This document shows, piece after piece, positions 26,705-35,959 of a DNA stretch of 64,000 bases (position 1 is its first letter; each line of letters opens with the position of its first letter). The DNA comes from Phycisphaeraceae bacterium (GTDB taxonomy: Bacteria; Planctomycetota; Phycisphaerae; Phycisphaerales; Phycisphaeraceae): positions 1 through 64,000 of the forward strand of contig JAJDCY010000006.1 in the NCBI GenBank assembly GCA_029260595.1. The letters run 5' to 3'. The notes beneath the pieces were generated by a model. The model saw only the letters and a list, made by a program, of their open reading frames with translations. It made no database searches and was not told where the DNA came from. Both the position numbers and the translations under genes were made by a program.

Positions 26705-27637
26705 TCAACAGGCCACCCGGTCCTTGGCAATCCCCACTCCTGTCGAACCCCCCGGCCGGCGCGATCGGGCACCAGCGTCTTCATCGTTATTAACCGACGC
26801 CCCCGGCGTAGACCAATCCTCGAGCGAGATCCCGCGTCGGCCAAGCGCCTCGCGCCATGCCGCGGTCGGCGCGGCTGTCGCGGTCGCAACCGTGTCGATC
26901 CCTCGCACAACACTCGGATCATAAACGGTCAGCGACACCTGGTGCGACGCGACACGTGCGAACGCGATGGCGGCGTTCATCGGCGAGCGTAGCCCACCCA
27001 GGAAGACCGCGCGGCTGACCTGGGCACGGCGTACGTGATCGACAGCCCATGCCGCACCATCGGCGAGACTTCCGTTTCGCGGTACCCGCAAAACCTCGGC
27101 CGCTGCGGGCAACCCGATTGCTTCGCCCGCGCAATGATCGAAGCTCGGCGGTGCCTCGGGCCGCCACAGACGCAGCTCCGGCTCGCGCGGCAAGCGCTCG
27201 TCCGTCAAGAGCACAGCGACACGATCGCCCTGATCGGCCAACCGCTGGACGACCTGTGCGAGCGGTGCGACGCCGTCGAGTGAGGCCGCTCGTTGTTCCG
27301 CGTAGGGCGCTACGACACAGACGGCGTGAGGATCGGGTTGGCTTGGTGCGGTGAAGGGCTTGTCCTGTAACAACGGATTGAGTACGTGCGCCAAAACGCA
27401 TGTCTGGCAATCGGAGAGGTAGGTTGCGATCGGCAACGGGAAGAACCCCGCCGATTCACCGTCGGGCGCGCAGGCCTTGTCGAGAATCAGCGCCAGGGAC
27501 TCGAGGGCCAGGCCGGGCTCACCGAGCGCAAGACAGCGATCGGCCTCCTGAAGGATGCGCGCGGCCTGTTCGGGCAACGCGGGCACCGGTGGGAGGTGGC
27601 GCAGCAGGCTTCGGACGGCGAAGCGGCTCTCGTCCAT
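26705..27637 (-). CDS. Hypothetical protein of the flagellin-proximal cluster
   Basis: I do not recognise this 310-residue protein. The first about 60 residues are helical (QAARILQEADRCLALGEPGLALESLALIL) and resemble a TPR-type pair. The middle alternates short strands and helices (VCVVAPYAEQ, RVAVLLTDER, RAVFLGGLR), as in Rossmann or GT-B-like domains. The last about 45 residues are polar and low-complexity. It has no signal peptide or membrane helix. It follows flagellin 1 and its terminator and leads the methyltransferase/glycosyltransferase genes, so a role in flagellin modification is possible from context only. Confidence 0.55.
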   Translation of the reverse strand: MDESRFAVRSLLRHLPPVPALPEQAARILQEADRCLALGEPGLALESLALILDKACAPDGESAGFFPLPIATYLSDCQTCVLAHVLNPLLQDKPFTAPSQPDPHAVCVVAPYAEQRAASLDGVAPLAQVVQRLADQGDRVAVLLTDERLPREPELRLWRPEAPPSFDHCAGEAIGLPAAAEVLRVPRNGSLADGAAWAVDHVRRAQVSRAVFLGGLRSPMNAAIAFARVASHQVSLTVYDPSVVRGIDTVATATAAPTAAWREALGRRGISLEDWSTPGASVNNDEDAGARSRRPGGSTGVGIAKDRVAC

Positions 27638-27761
27638 CGGACTGTTATCGGTCGTTGCTCGCCTGACGCGCCAAGGTTTTGCGATCGCGGCGATAGGTCC
27701 CGGTTTCGGTGACGTTTCGCGCGGCCTTGAAGGCCGTGATCGGCCGGCCCTGACCAGCGCA

Positions 27762-27797
27762 AAAGAAAGGAGCGGCGACTTGTAGGCCGCCGCTCCC
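27762..27797 (-). terminator. Rho-independent terminator of flagellin 1
   Basis: Read on the minus strand, GGAGCGGCG and CGCCGCTCC (27788-27796 and 27769-27777) form a nine-base-pair GC stem followed by TTTCTTTT. It lies 55 bases past the flagellin 1 stop. Confidence 0.85.
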
Positions 27798-27851
27798 GCA
27801 TCAGTGATCGGATGCCCGTGGTGTCACGGGCGCTCCTGAGTGACCAAGTTA

Positions 27852-29375
27852 TTACCCAAGCAGTGACAGCACGTTCTGCGGCTGCGAGTTCGCGATCGAC
27901 AAGACGTTCGTCGCAGCGTTGACCAGGATCTGCGACCGCGTCAGGTTCGCCGTTTCCGCGGCGAAGTCCGTGTCGCGGATCGTGCTCTCAGCCGCGCTGG
28001 TGTTCTCCAACGCGATGCCCAGCGATCGAATCGTCGAGCCGATCACGTTCTTCTGGAACGCGCCCAGGCGGCCTCGGATCTCGGAGGTCTGAGATATCGC
28101 ACGGTCGACAATCTTCTGCGCGGCCTCGAGGTTGCCGTCGACGAGGTTCGACGTATTGCCCGATGTCAGGTCGTCCAGGAACCCGGTCGACGCCCCGCCA
28201 AGGTGGCGAGCAGCGACGTTCCCGATCCCGATACTCACCTGGTTCGAGATATTGACTTCCGGGCCGAGGTTAAAGGTCGCCCCGCCACCGGTGATGGTGA
28301 ACGCCGAGATCGTCGCCAGCGTCTGAGCCCCGGTGTCACTTAGTTCCAGTTGCAGGTCCAGGAAGTCGGTATTCACCTGGGCAACCTTGCCGACTGAAGT
28401 CGCAACGATGCCGTTGATGAACGCACTGACGTCCTGCCCGATATCCCGGACCGGGTTGGTCGCGGCCGAAAAGGCCGTGCTGCCCGTCGTCACCGCGGTG
28501 TTCTCGTCCGTCGCGTTGAGGGTGTAGATACCAGCGGCCGCACCGGCGGCGGCACCGTCGTTGATCCCACCGTCGGAGATAATCTTCAGGGAGACAAACT
28601 GATCCGAACCGAATTCGGTGCTCTTAATCACGATCCCGGTCCCGCTGACCGCGGCGGAGACACCCGTCACCGAGGTGAAGGTGTTCACCGCATTGGTAAC
28701 GGCGGTGAGCGATGTGCCCGACGCGAAGCTGAATTCGCGTGAGCCGCGTGAACCGGCCAGCTCGAAGACCAACCGGTTGCCCGTCGCCGACAGGTCGAGA
28801 TCCGCCGCGTTCGCCGACAGGAACAACCCGCCGTGCTGAGCGGACGCGGTAACAATGACCTCGATAGCACGTGTGTCGCCATGCTCGAGCTTGGCCGCAT
28901 TGATCTTAAAGTCCGCAATCGTCGTGGCCTGGTTGTTGATCTGAAAATCAAACGTGCCGTTGAGCAGCTTCGTGCCCTGGAAGCTCGTCGAGTTGGCGAT
29001 CCGATCGATCGTCTGCAGGATCGAGTCGACCTGGAGCTGGTTCGCCGATTTCTCCTCGGCACTCAAGCCCGCGTCGTTGGCGGTCTCGGTGACGAGGCTC
29101 TGCACCTCCAGCAGCAGTGAGCTGACCTCTTGCAGGCCGCCCTCGGCGATGTTGACCACCTGGTCAGCACGCTCGGCGTTACCGATCGCCGCCGAGATCG
29201 CGACCTTTTCAGATCGCAGGTTCTCGCTGGCAATCAGACCCGCCGGGTTGTCGGCCCCGCGGTTGATCGACAGGCCGGTACTTAGCCGTTCGAGCGACTT
29301 GGTGAGTGTTCGGTTCTGTTGCCCCAGCACCCGTTGGGCGAGAAGCGACGATACGTTGGTGTTGATTCGACTCAT
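27852..29375 (-). CDS. fliC: Flagellin 1
   Basis: The 507-residue flagellin has both conserved helical ends: INTNVSSLLAQRVLGQQN and LERLSTGLSINRGADNPAG at the N-terminus, and DTDFAAETANLTRSQILVNA followed by SIANSQPQNVLSLLG at the C-terminus. The middle (about 180-400) holds the variable surface domains plus a Flagellin_IN-type repeat (QDVSAFINGIVATSVGK). A GGAGG site lies 11 bases before the ATG. It is one of three tandem copies of similar size, the nearest to the modification genes. Filament subunits are exported through the flagellum with FliS as chaperone. Confidence 0.97.
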   Translation of the reverse strand: MSRINTNVSSLLAQRVLGQQNRTLTKSLERLSTGLSINRGADNPAGLIASENLRSEKVAISAAIGNAERADQVVNIAEGGLQEVSSLLLEVQSLVTETANDAGLSAEEKSANQLQVDSILQTIDRIANSTSFQGTKLLNGTFDFQINNQATTIADFKINAAKLEHGDTRAIEVIVTASAQHGGLFLSANAADLDLSATGNRLVFELAGSRGSREFSFASGTSLTAVTNAVNTFTSVTGVSAAVSGTGIVIKSTEFGSDQFVSLKIISDGGINDGAAAGAAAGIYTLNATDENTAVTTGSTAFSAATNPVRDIGQDVSAFINGIVATSVGKVAQVNTDFLDLQLELSDTGAQTLATISAFTITGGGATFNLGPEVNISNQVSIGIGNVAARHLGGASTGFLDDLTSGNTSNLVDGNLEAAQKIVDRAISQTSEIRGRLGAFQKNVIGSTIRSLGIALENTSAAESTIRDTDFAAETANLTRSQILVNAATNVLSIANSQPQNVLSLLG

Positions 29376-29706
29376 GGTTGTGGGTCCTCCGTGAACTCTT
29401 GGATATCGTTCACTATCCGGAATGCTTCGGGCATCCTGCCCCTGAAACGCTGTTCCAATCCGATCCGATGCTTCGACTCAGGTTGCCGGCCGTCACGTTC
29501 CTCCCCGGGTTGTCCTGGCGGTGCGCGGCCGCCGGGGTCCGGGAGCTTGGTGTCGTCAGCCTCTTGCCGTCGTGGCTGGCTTCGCCTTGCCCCCACTTGT
29601 TCGGTGCTCGCGACTCGGCCAGGCCAGTCTGTTAAAAAAAGTTTCTTATCGGACCGCTCTGGCATGGTTCGTCCTTGTCGCGCAATTCCTGCCTCCCTAA
29701 CCGTTA

Positions 29707-29733
29707 CAATCGGCATAAGCAGCACACCCCTTA
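29707..29733 (-). promoter_or_regulatory. Candidate FliA promoter of flagellin 1
   Basis: On the minus strand TAAGGGGT, an 11-base gap and GCCGATTG match the sigma-28 layout. The same TAAGG...GT/N11/GCCGAT arrangement precedes flagellin 2. The leader to the ATG at 29375 would be about 330 bases, which is long. The rest of the 29376-29971 gap shows no other gene. Confidence 0.45.
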
Positions 29734-29971
29734 ACTCCGGCACAGGCGGTATCGGCGCTTTTTTCTAGATTGACGTTTTCGACGTAAGCATTTTTGCTGA
29801 CAATTGTTATGTGATATAGAAGCGGCCCGCCCCCTCACCATGGCCGCCACAACCGCCACCGAGAGCGGCCGCGTCTCAATAGGACCGGGGCTGGGTCGGC
29901 AGCTTCTTATAAGGATGCGTCGCCACGCGGTCCGGCCGCGCCGCTTGACCCGCACAAGCACCGGGCGCGCA

Positions 29972-30004
29972 TAAAAAAAGGCGGCGACCCGGGTGGGCCG
30001 CCGC
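29972..30004 (-). terminator. Rho-independent terminator of flagellin 2
   Basis: On the minus strand GGCGGCGGCCC and GGGTCGCCGCC (29994-30004 and 29979-29989) form a strong, nearly perfect stem followed by TTTTTTT. It lies about 50 bases past the flagellin 2 stop. Confidence 0.9.
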
Positions 30005-30052
30005 CGAAGCGGTATCGGTGGGTCTTCATCCTGTGAAGACCGGGTAGCTCTC

Positions 30053-31549
30053 TTACAGCAGTGACAGCACGTTCTGCGGCTGCGAGTTCGCAATCGACAG
30101 GACGTTCGTCGCCGCGTTGACCAGGATCTGCGATCGGGTCAGATTCGCCGACTCGGCCGCAAAGTCCGTGTCACGGATCGTGCTCTCGGCAGCACTGGTG
30201 TTCTCAAGCGCGACTCCGAGTGATCGGATCGTCGACCCGATCACGTTCTTCTGGAACGCTCCAAGGCGGCCACGCAGTTCGGACACGGAAGAGATCGCCT
30301 TGTCCGTGATGGACTGAGCCTTCTCCAGATCGCCGTCAACCAGGTTCGACGAGTTGCCCGATGCCAGGTCGTCCAGGAACCCGAGTGCTTCGGACCCCAG
30401 GTGACGTGCGGCGACGTTCTGCAGCCCGATGCTCACCTGACTGTCGATGTCGACGGTCGGGCCAAGGTTGAACCTCGCACCACCACCCGTGATCGTGAAG
30501 GCGTCGATACTCGCCCGCGTCTGAGACCCGCCATCCGAGAGCGTCAGGCTCAGGTCCAGGAAGTCCGTGTTGACGACGGCTTCCTTACCCTTGGTCGTCG
30601 CAACGATACCGTTGATCGTCGCGGATACGTCCTGCCCCTCGTCACGGATCGCGTTGGTCGCAGCCGTGAACCCGGTGGTCGTTCCAGTCGCGGCGTTCTC
30701 GTCTGTCGCGGCAAATCGGACGATCCCGTCGCCTCCCTGGCCGCCGGCGTTGTTGATCTTGATCGAGACGAACTGATCCGACCCGAACTCATTGCTCTTG
30801 ACGACGATCCCGGTCGCGCTGACCGCCGCGGACACACCCGTCACGGACGTGAACGTGTTGATCGCACCGGTGATGGCACTGAGCGAGGTGCCCGAGGCGA
30901 AGCTGAACTCACGCGAGCCCTTCGCACCGGCCAGTTCGAAGGTGAAATCAGCGGTCGCAGCCGAAAGGTCTAGCGCCGTGCCACCCGCGGACAGGAACAC
31001 ACCGCCGTGCTGGGCAGAGCCGGTCACCAAAACGGTGATGTCGCGCGTATCGCCGTGTTCGAGCTTCGCGCCGTTGATCTGGAAGTCCGCGACCGTCGTG
31101 GCCTGACCACTGACCGTGAAGTCGAACGTCCCGTTGAGCAGCTTGGTGCCCTGGAAACTCGTCGAGCTGGCGATGCGGTCGATCGTTTGAAGGATCGAAT
31201 CGATCTGAAGCTGATTCGCTTCTTTCTCTTCACTGCTCAGACCGGCGTCATTCGCGGTTTCCGTCACGAGGCTTTGAACCTCGAGCAACAACGAGCTGAC
31301 TTCCTGCAGCCCTCCCTCCGCGATGTTGATGACCTGATCGGCACGCTGGTTGTTCCCCAGCGCTGCAGCGATCTGGGCCTTCTCAGACCGCAGGTTCTCG
31401 CTCGCGATCAGCCCCGCCGGGTTGTCCGCACCGCGGTTGATCGCAAGACCGGTGCTTAGCCGCTCCAGCGAGGTGGTCAGCGACTTGTTCTGCTCGCCCA
31501 GGATACGCTGGGCCAGAAGCGAACTGACGTTGGTGTTGATTCGACTCAT
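30053..31549 (-). CDS. fliC: Flagellin 2
   Basis: At 498 residues this is a second flagellin, close in layout and sequence to flagellin 1: INTNVSSLLAQRILGEQN, RGADNPAG, a Flagellin_IN repeat (QDVSATINGIVATTKGK) and the C-terminal DTDFAAESANLTRSQILVNA and SIANSQPQNVLSLL. The variable middle differs from flagellin 1, for example lacking the Ala/Gly-rich NDGAAAGAAAG stretch. AAGGAGG lies about ten bases before the ATG. It has its own promoter candidate and terminator, so it can be expressed separately. Confidence 0.97.
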   Translation of the reverse strand: MSRINTNVSSLLAQRILGEQNKSLTTSLERLSTGLAINRGADNPAGLIASENLRSEKAQIAAALGNNQRADQVINIAEGGLQEVSSLLLEVQSLVTETANDAGLSSEEKEANQLQIDSILQTIDRIASSTSFQGTKLLNGTFDFTVSGQATTVADFQINGAKLEHGDTRDITVLVTGSAQHGGVFLSAGGTALDLSAATADFTFELAGAKGSREFSFASGTSLSAITGAINTFTSVTGVSAAVSATGIVVKSNEFGSDQFVSIKINNAGGQGGDGIVRFAATDENAATGTTTGFTAATNAIRDEGQDVSATINGIVATTKGKEAVVNTDFLDLSLTLSDGGSQTRASIDAFTITGGGARFNLGPTVDIDSQVSIGLQNVAARHLGSEALGFLDDLASGNSSNLVDGDLEKAQSITDKAISSVSELRGRLGAFQKNVIGSTIRSLGVALENTSAAESTIRDTDFAAESANLTRSQILVNAATNVLSIANSQPQNVLSLL

Positions 31550-31733
31550 GGGCTTTCATCCTCCTTGGAATGACGGTTGATCTTCCTCCCGGAACGACCG
31601 GGGACGTTTTGGCGTTCATGCCTGGCACATCGAAACTTCCCACGGCCGCCGGGGCGGCTGAGGCACCGACCGGAACACCCGGCCGACACAACCCTCAGGA
31701 CCCGCACCTCGCGGGCCGCCATGCTTATCCGTT

Positions 31734-31760
31734 CCATCGGCACGCCCGGCCCACGCCTTA
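31734..31760 (-). promoter_or_regulatory. Candidate FliA promoter of flagellin 2
   Basis: On the minus strand TAAGGCGT, 11 bases and GCCGATGG match sigma-28 spacing exactly. It is the same pattern as before flagellin 1. It starts a leader of roughly 175-180 bases. The remainder of the 31550-32002 gap holds only the flagellin 3 terminator. Confidence 0.55.
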
Positions 31761-31995
31761 ACCGCCGCGCAAACGGCTGATCAAAAAAACCTGTGCCTTC
31801 CGTCAAATCGTTACGCCCGGGCCACCCGCCCTATACCGCTCACGACCTAGATTCAGCGTACACCTGACAGACCGAACCTCTCACCCTGCGCTAAGACCCT
31901 GCGCCGCCATCAGCCGCGCCTTGATCAACACCCAAGCACCTACCCGACAGCTCATCCGCATCGATAACCAAAGGCGGACGTTACGCGCCGCGCGC

Positions 31996-32025
31996 AAAAA
32001 AAAGGGCGGCCGTAGTGGCCGCCCT
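31996..32025 (-). terminator. Rho-independent terminator of flagellin 3
   Basis: On the minus strand AGGGCGGCC and GGCCGCCCT (perfect nine-base-pair stem, five-base loop) are followed by eight T residues. It lies about 40 bases past the flagellin 3 stop. Confidence 0.92.
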
Positions 32026-32063
32026 CGATGGCGTTCGTTAGTTGTCCAAACAGGTCGGACGCG

Positions 32064-33560
32064 TTAGATCAGCGCCAGCACACTCTGGGGTTGGCTGTTG
32101 GCGATGGCGAGCACGCTCGTCGCAGCGCTAACCAGGATCTGTGACCGCGTCAGACTTGCCGACTCCTCGGCGAAGTCGGTGTCGCGGATCGCACTCTCCG
32201 CCGCGCTTGTGTTTTCCAGGGCGACGTTCAATGACCGGACGGTCGACCCGACCACGTTTTTCTGGAACGCACCCAGACGCCCACGTAGCTGGGCGATCTG
32301 GCTGACCGCCTTGTCGGCGATCTTTTGCGCCTTGCCGATGTCACCGTCCACCAGGTTCGCGCTCTTGCCCGACCCCAGCTCGCTTAAGAACCCCGTGGCC
32401 GTCGACCCGACGTTCCGAGACACGACATTTTCTAAACCGATCCGCACCTCGCTGCCGACGTCCACCGACGCACCGATGTTGAACTTCGCACCCCCACCGG
32501 TGATCGTAAACGCATCCACCGTCCCTGCCGCCTGCGCGCCTGCCGCCGTCAGCTCAATGCTCACGTCGAGGAAGTCCGTATTGATCTGCGCTGTCTTTCC
32601 ACGTGACGTCGCGGTTACACCGTTGACGATCGCCGCGACATCCTGACCCTTATCACGGATCTCGCTCGACGCCGCGCCGAAGGCCGTCGCCGCTCCCGCA
32701 GTCGAGTTCTCGTCCGTCGCCGCGAGACCGATGATCCCGTCACCGCCCTGGCCACCACCGTCCGACACCGAGATCGAAACGAACTGGTCGGAGCCGAACT
32801 CATCGCTCTTGACCACCAGCCCGGTCCCGCTTACCGCAGCCGACACGCCCGTCACCGACGTAAACGTGTTGATCGACGCAGCGACAGACGTCAGCGACGT
32901 CCCGGAGGCGAAGCTGAACTGACGCGACCCCTTCGCGCCGGCCAACTCAAAGGTCAGACTCGCATCCGCCGCGGAAAGATCCAGCGCCGCACCGCCTGCC
33001 GACAGGAACAACCCGGCGTGCTGCGCCGATGCCGTGACCGCCACCTGCACCTCCACGTTGTTCCCGTTGGTCAGCTTGGCACCGTTCAACTGGAAGTCCG
33101 CGACCGTTGCGGCCTGCGCGCTGACCGTGAAATCAAAACTACCGTTGAGCAGCTTCGTGCCCTGGAAGCTCGTCGAACCGGCGATCCGGTCGATCGTCTG
33201 CAGAATCGAGTCAATCTGCAGTTGATTCGCTTCCTTCTCTTCGACACTCAGGCCGGCGTCGTTAGCCGTCTCGCCGACCAGACTCTGTACCTCCTGCAAC
33301 AGCGAGCCGACCTCTTGCAGCCCGCCCTCGGCGATGTTGATGACCTGTTCGGCACGTTGCGCGTTGTTCAACGCCGCGGACAGTTGGTTCTTCTCCGATC
33401 TCAGGTTCTCGCTCGCGATCAAACCGGATGGGCTGTCCGCACCCCGGTTGATCGCCAGGCCGGTGCTCAGCCGCTCCAGCGACTTGTTAAGGCTTCTGTT
33501 TTGCTGTCCCAGGATCCGCTGGGCAATCAGTGAACTGACATTCGTGTTGATCTGGCTCAT
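32064..33560 (-). CDS. fliC: Flagellin 3, divergent copy
   Basis: The 498-residue third flagellin has the same architecture as the other two, but conserved positions differ: RGADSPSG replaces RGADNPAG, SAATSVLAIANSQPQSVLALI replaces NAATNVLSIANSQPQNVLSLL, and AEESASLTRSQ replaces AAETANLTRSQ. Most changes are Asn to Ser. The Flagellin_IN repeat (QDVAAIVNGVTATSRGK) is kept. GGGAGG lies about nine bases before the ATG. It lacks the TAAGG-GCCGAT promoter seen before flagellins 1 and 2, which suggests separate control. Confidence 0.96.
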   Translation of the reverse strand: MSQINTNVSSLIAQRILGQQNRSLNKSLERLSTGLAINRGADSPSGLIASENLRSEKNQLSAALNNAQRAEQVINIAEGGLQEVGSLLQEVQSLVGETANDAGLSVEEKEANQLQIDSILQTIDRIAGSTSFQGTKLLNGSFDFTVSAQAATVADFQLNGAKLTNGNNVEVQVAVTASAQHAGLFLSAGGAALDLSAADASLTFELAGAKGSRQFSFASGTSLTSVAASINTFTSVTGVSAAVSGTGLVVKSDEFGSDQFVSISVSDGGGQGGDGIIGLAATDENSTAGAATAFGAASSEIRDKGQDVAAIVNGVTATSRGKTAQINTDFLDVSIELTAAGAQAAGTVDAFTITGGGAKFNIGASVDVGSEVRIGLENVVSRNVGSTATGFLSELGSGKSANLVDGDIGKAQKIADKAVSQIAQLRGRLGAFQKNVVGSTVRSLNVALENTSAAESAIRDTDFAEESASLTRSQILVSAATSVLAIANSQPQSVLALI

Positions 33561-33798
33561 TCGAGCGATCCTCCCTGGATGAACAAAGCCGCTCGGTGTG
33601 GGGTCCCTGATGTGTGCGGCCTACGGAAACCCGCCGCCGGCCGCGTACCTGAACCTGCCCCGCTCCCGAGATCGCCCTGTCCGGTTACCCGTACGCCCGC
33701 CGCACCATGCGGCGATGCTCCGTACACCCCACAAGGCGCTAGGCGACCCCTGCGAGGCTTTGGTGTGATCGGGATACCCCGCCCGAAGAATCACGAAA

Positions 33799-33814
33799 CG
33801 CAAGCGTTTGGCCA
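33799..33814 (-). promoter_or_regulatory. Weak sigma-54-like element upstream of flagellin 3
   Basis: On the minus strand TGGCCA, five bases and TTGCG keep the GG-N10-GC core of RpoN promoters (TGGCAC-N5-TTGC). It would give a leader of about 240 bases. A single weak match, listed because no sigma-28 match was found. The rest of 33561-34100 shows no gene. Confidence 0.25.
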
Positions 33815-34100
33815 ATAATTCCGACCCGGACACCCCTGAAAACCGGCTTAAGCGGTGTAACTCCGCCACGCAGCGGATTGGGCACCACCGCGCGATACGC
33901 CGCGATCGACCGACGCCGAATAACCCGCCCAGTCGGCCCCCGCCGCCTGCTCGCGAGCACGGTGCCGGTGCGTGCTTATTCGCAGCGATCTCTATAAAGG
34001 TTGCGCGCCGGCTGAACGCGCGACGCCACTCCGGCATGCTCTTGGATACGCTCGCCGCCGCAACCTATGATCACTGACCGGCTACCTGACGCATCGCCGC

Positions 34101-35060
34101 ATGATTGATCCCAGAGACAACCCGTTGCTTAAAACCACACGGACGCGATGGTGTCCCACCCATTGTGTCCTGCTGACCTCACTCGTCCTCGGCCTGGTCC
34201 GCATCGCTAGCGCCGATTCGGACACGCCCGCGACCTCCGAAGCCTGGCCGACACTGAGCGCGGACGACCAACAGGCCGCGATAACGCAGCTCAAAGCGTT
34301 CGCCGATCAGGCAGCCCAGCAGACCGACCCACCCCTGACACTGCACGAAACCGACTTCTTTCTTTTCTACACCGATCTCCCGCCGCGCGAGGCTCGCAAC
34401 TGGGCCAGCCTCCTCGACAAGATGTACCGCCGACTCTGCCGCCTGTTCGCGCTGCCCGAAGACGAAAACATCTGGCGCGGCAAGGCCCTGCTGTTTGTCT
34501 ACCGCAATCAGCAGGACTTCATCGCATTCGAGACCGAACACTTCGACTACGTCCCCGGCCCAAACACTGCCGGCCTCTGCCACACGCGCAGCGACGGCAA
34601 CGTGACGATCTGTTTCTACCGACAGGACAACCAGTGGGACTTCGCACAGGTGCTCGTCCACGAAGCCGTCCACGGTTTCCTCCACCGCTACCGCTCGCCG
34701 GCGCGCATCGCCTCCTGGGTCAACGAGGGCCTGGCCGAAGTGATCTCCGCCGAGTTGGTGCCCAAGAGCCGACAGGTCGCAAGCAAGCGCCGCTACGCGC
34801 TCAAACTCATGAAGCACAACGGCAACCTCGGGTCGAGCTTCTTCACCGCTGAACACATCAGCGGCTGGCAGTACGGCGTCGCCGCGTCACTGACCGACTT
34901 CATGATCCGCAAGAACAAGTCCGGCTACGTCGCCTTCGTCAACGGGATCAAAGCCGGCACACACTGGCGGCAGAGCCTCGAAGAAAACTACGGCACAGAC
35001 ATCGACCGCCTCGTCGCCGCGTTCGGCCGATCGCTCCGCATCCGCTCGCTCGAGCCCTGA
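34101..35060 (+). CDS. Exported gluzincin-like metallopeptidase
   Basis: This 319-residue protein has a signal-anchor (about 23-38, CVLLTSLVLGLVRIASA) and a peptidase MA-like domain. The zinc motif is HEAVH (in VLVHEAVHGFLHRY, about 184-197) and a downstream NEGLAE (about 210) supplies the third-ligand glutamate, as in gluzincins. An ICFYRQ strand precedes it, as in DUF1570-like families common in planctomycetes. The substrate is unknown. It is followed 28 bases later by coaE on the same strand, although no functional link is evident. Confidence 0.75.
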   Translation: MIDPRDNPLLKTTRTRWCPTHCVLLTSLVLGLVRIASADSDTPATSEAWPTLSADDQQAAITQLKAFADQAAQQTDPPLTLHETDFFLFYTDLPPREARNWASLLDKMYRRLCRLFALPEDENIWRGKALLFVYRNQQDFIAFETEHFDYVPGPNTAGLCHTRSDGNVTICFYRQDNQWDFAQVLVHEAVHGFLHRYRSPARIASWVNEGLAEVISAELVPKSRQVASKRRYALKLMKHNGNLGSSFFTAEHISGWQYGVAASLTDFMIRKNKSGYVAFVNGIKAGTHWRQSLEENYGTDIDRLVAAFGRSLRIRSLEP

Positions 35061-35088
35061 CCCGCGCACAGAAAGCCCACACGCAACC

Positions 35089-35742
35089 ATGACCGCTCGC
35101 GCCGACACCGACCGCCTCGACCCGCCACCCCCCGGGCACAAACCCGTGATCGGCCTGGTCGGCGGCGTCGGCTCGGGCAAGAGCCACGTCGCCCGGCTGC
35201 TGGGCGAACTTGGCTGTGCCGTCATCGACGCCGACCGGCTGGCGCGCGACGCGCTCAACCTCCCCGCAGCACTCGAACAAATCCGATCCTGGTGGGGCAC
35301 CGATACCATCGCCAACGACGGCACCGCCGACCGGGCCGCGATCGGGCGGATCGTTTTCGATCAGCCCGACCAGCTCGCCCGCTTGGAGCGGCTAATCCAC
35401 CCCCAGGTCCACGCCCATCGCCAGAAGCTCCATCAACTGTTCCAGCAGAACCCCGATACCCTCGCGATCGTCGAGGACTGCCCCCTTCTCATCGAAGCCG
35501 GGCTTGACGAGGCCTGCGACGCGATTATCTTCGTCAGTGCACCCAAGGCGACCCGCCTGGCCCGAGTCCGAACCGAACGGGGCTGGTCGCAGGACGATCT
35601 GGAAAAACGTGAAAAAAACCAGATCGGACTTGACAAGAAAGCCGACATGGCGGATTATGTAGTAGAGAATGGTGCAGCGGACACCCTTTGCCTCCCGCAA
35701 ATTCGCCGCGTGCTTTCCCAGATTCTTCTCAATCAGCAGTGA
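35089..35742 (+). CDS. coaE: Dephospho-CoA kinase
   Basis: The 217-residue protein has a P-loop GGVGSGKS (about 21-28), the following IDADRLARDAL substrate motif, ERLIHPQVHAHR and the LLIEAGLDEACDAIIFVSAP lid/core region, as in CoaE. It phosphorylates dephospho-CoA on the 3'-hydroxyl of ribose in the last step of CoA synthesis. The ATG gives a slight N-terminal extension (TARADTDRLDPPPPGHK) relative to typical 200-residue enzymes. It lies 313 bases upstream of rho, as coaE often does in other bacteria. Confidence 0.92.
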   Translation: MTARADTDRLDPPPPGHKPVIGLVGGVGSGKSHVARLLGELGCAVIDADRLARDALNLPAALEQIRSWWGTDTIANDGTADRAAIGRIVFDQPDQLARLERLIHPQVHAHRQKLHQLFQQNPDTLAIVEDCPLLIEAGLDEACDAIIFVSAPKATRLARVRTERGWSQDDLEKREKNQIGLDKKADMADYVVENGAADTLCLPQIRRVLSQILLNQQ

Positions 35743-35959
35743 TCGCCAGGCGGCGACCGGCACGGGGTGCCAACCGTCGGGCGCATAAAATAAAGATACG
35801 ATCGTCCGGGGACCGGCCAGAATCGTCCCCCCCCATGCCCACCGGGCAAGCACCACCGTTGTTTCCCCTGCCCAACAAGCCCTGCGACAACCGCCCCGGC
35901 CACAACATGCCGGGCCAGACCCACAGCAATCCGGACAACCCACCGCGGCAGGTCGCCGG

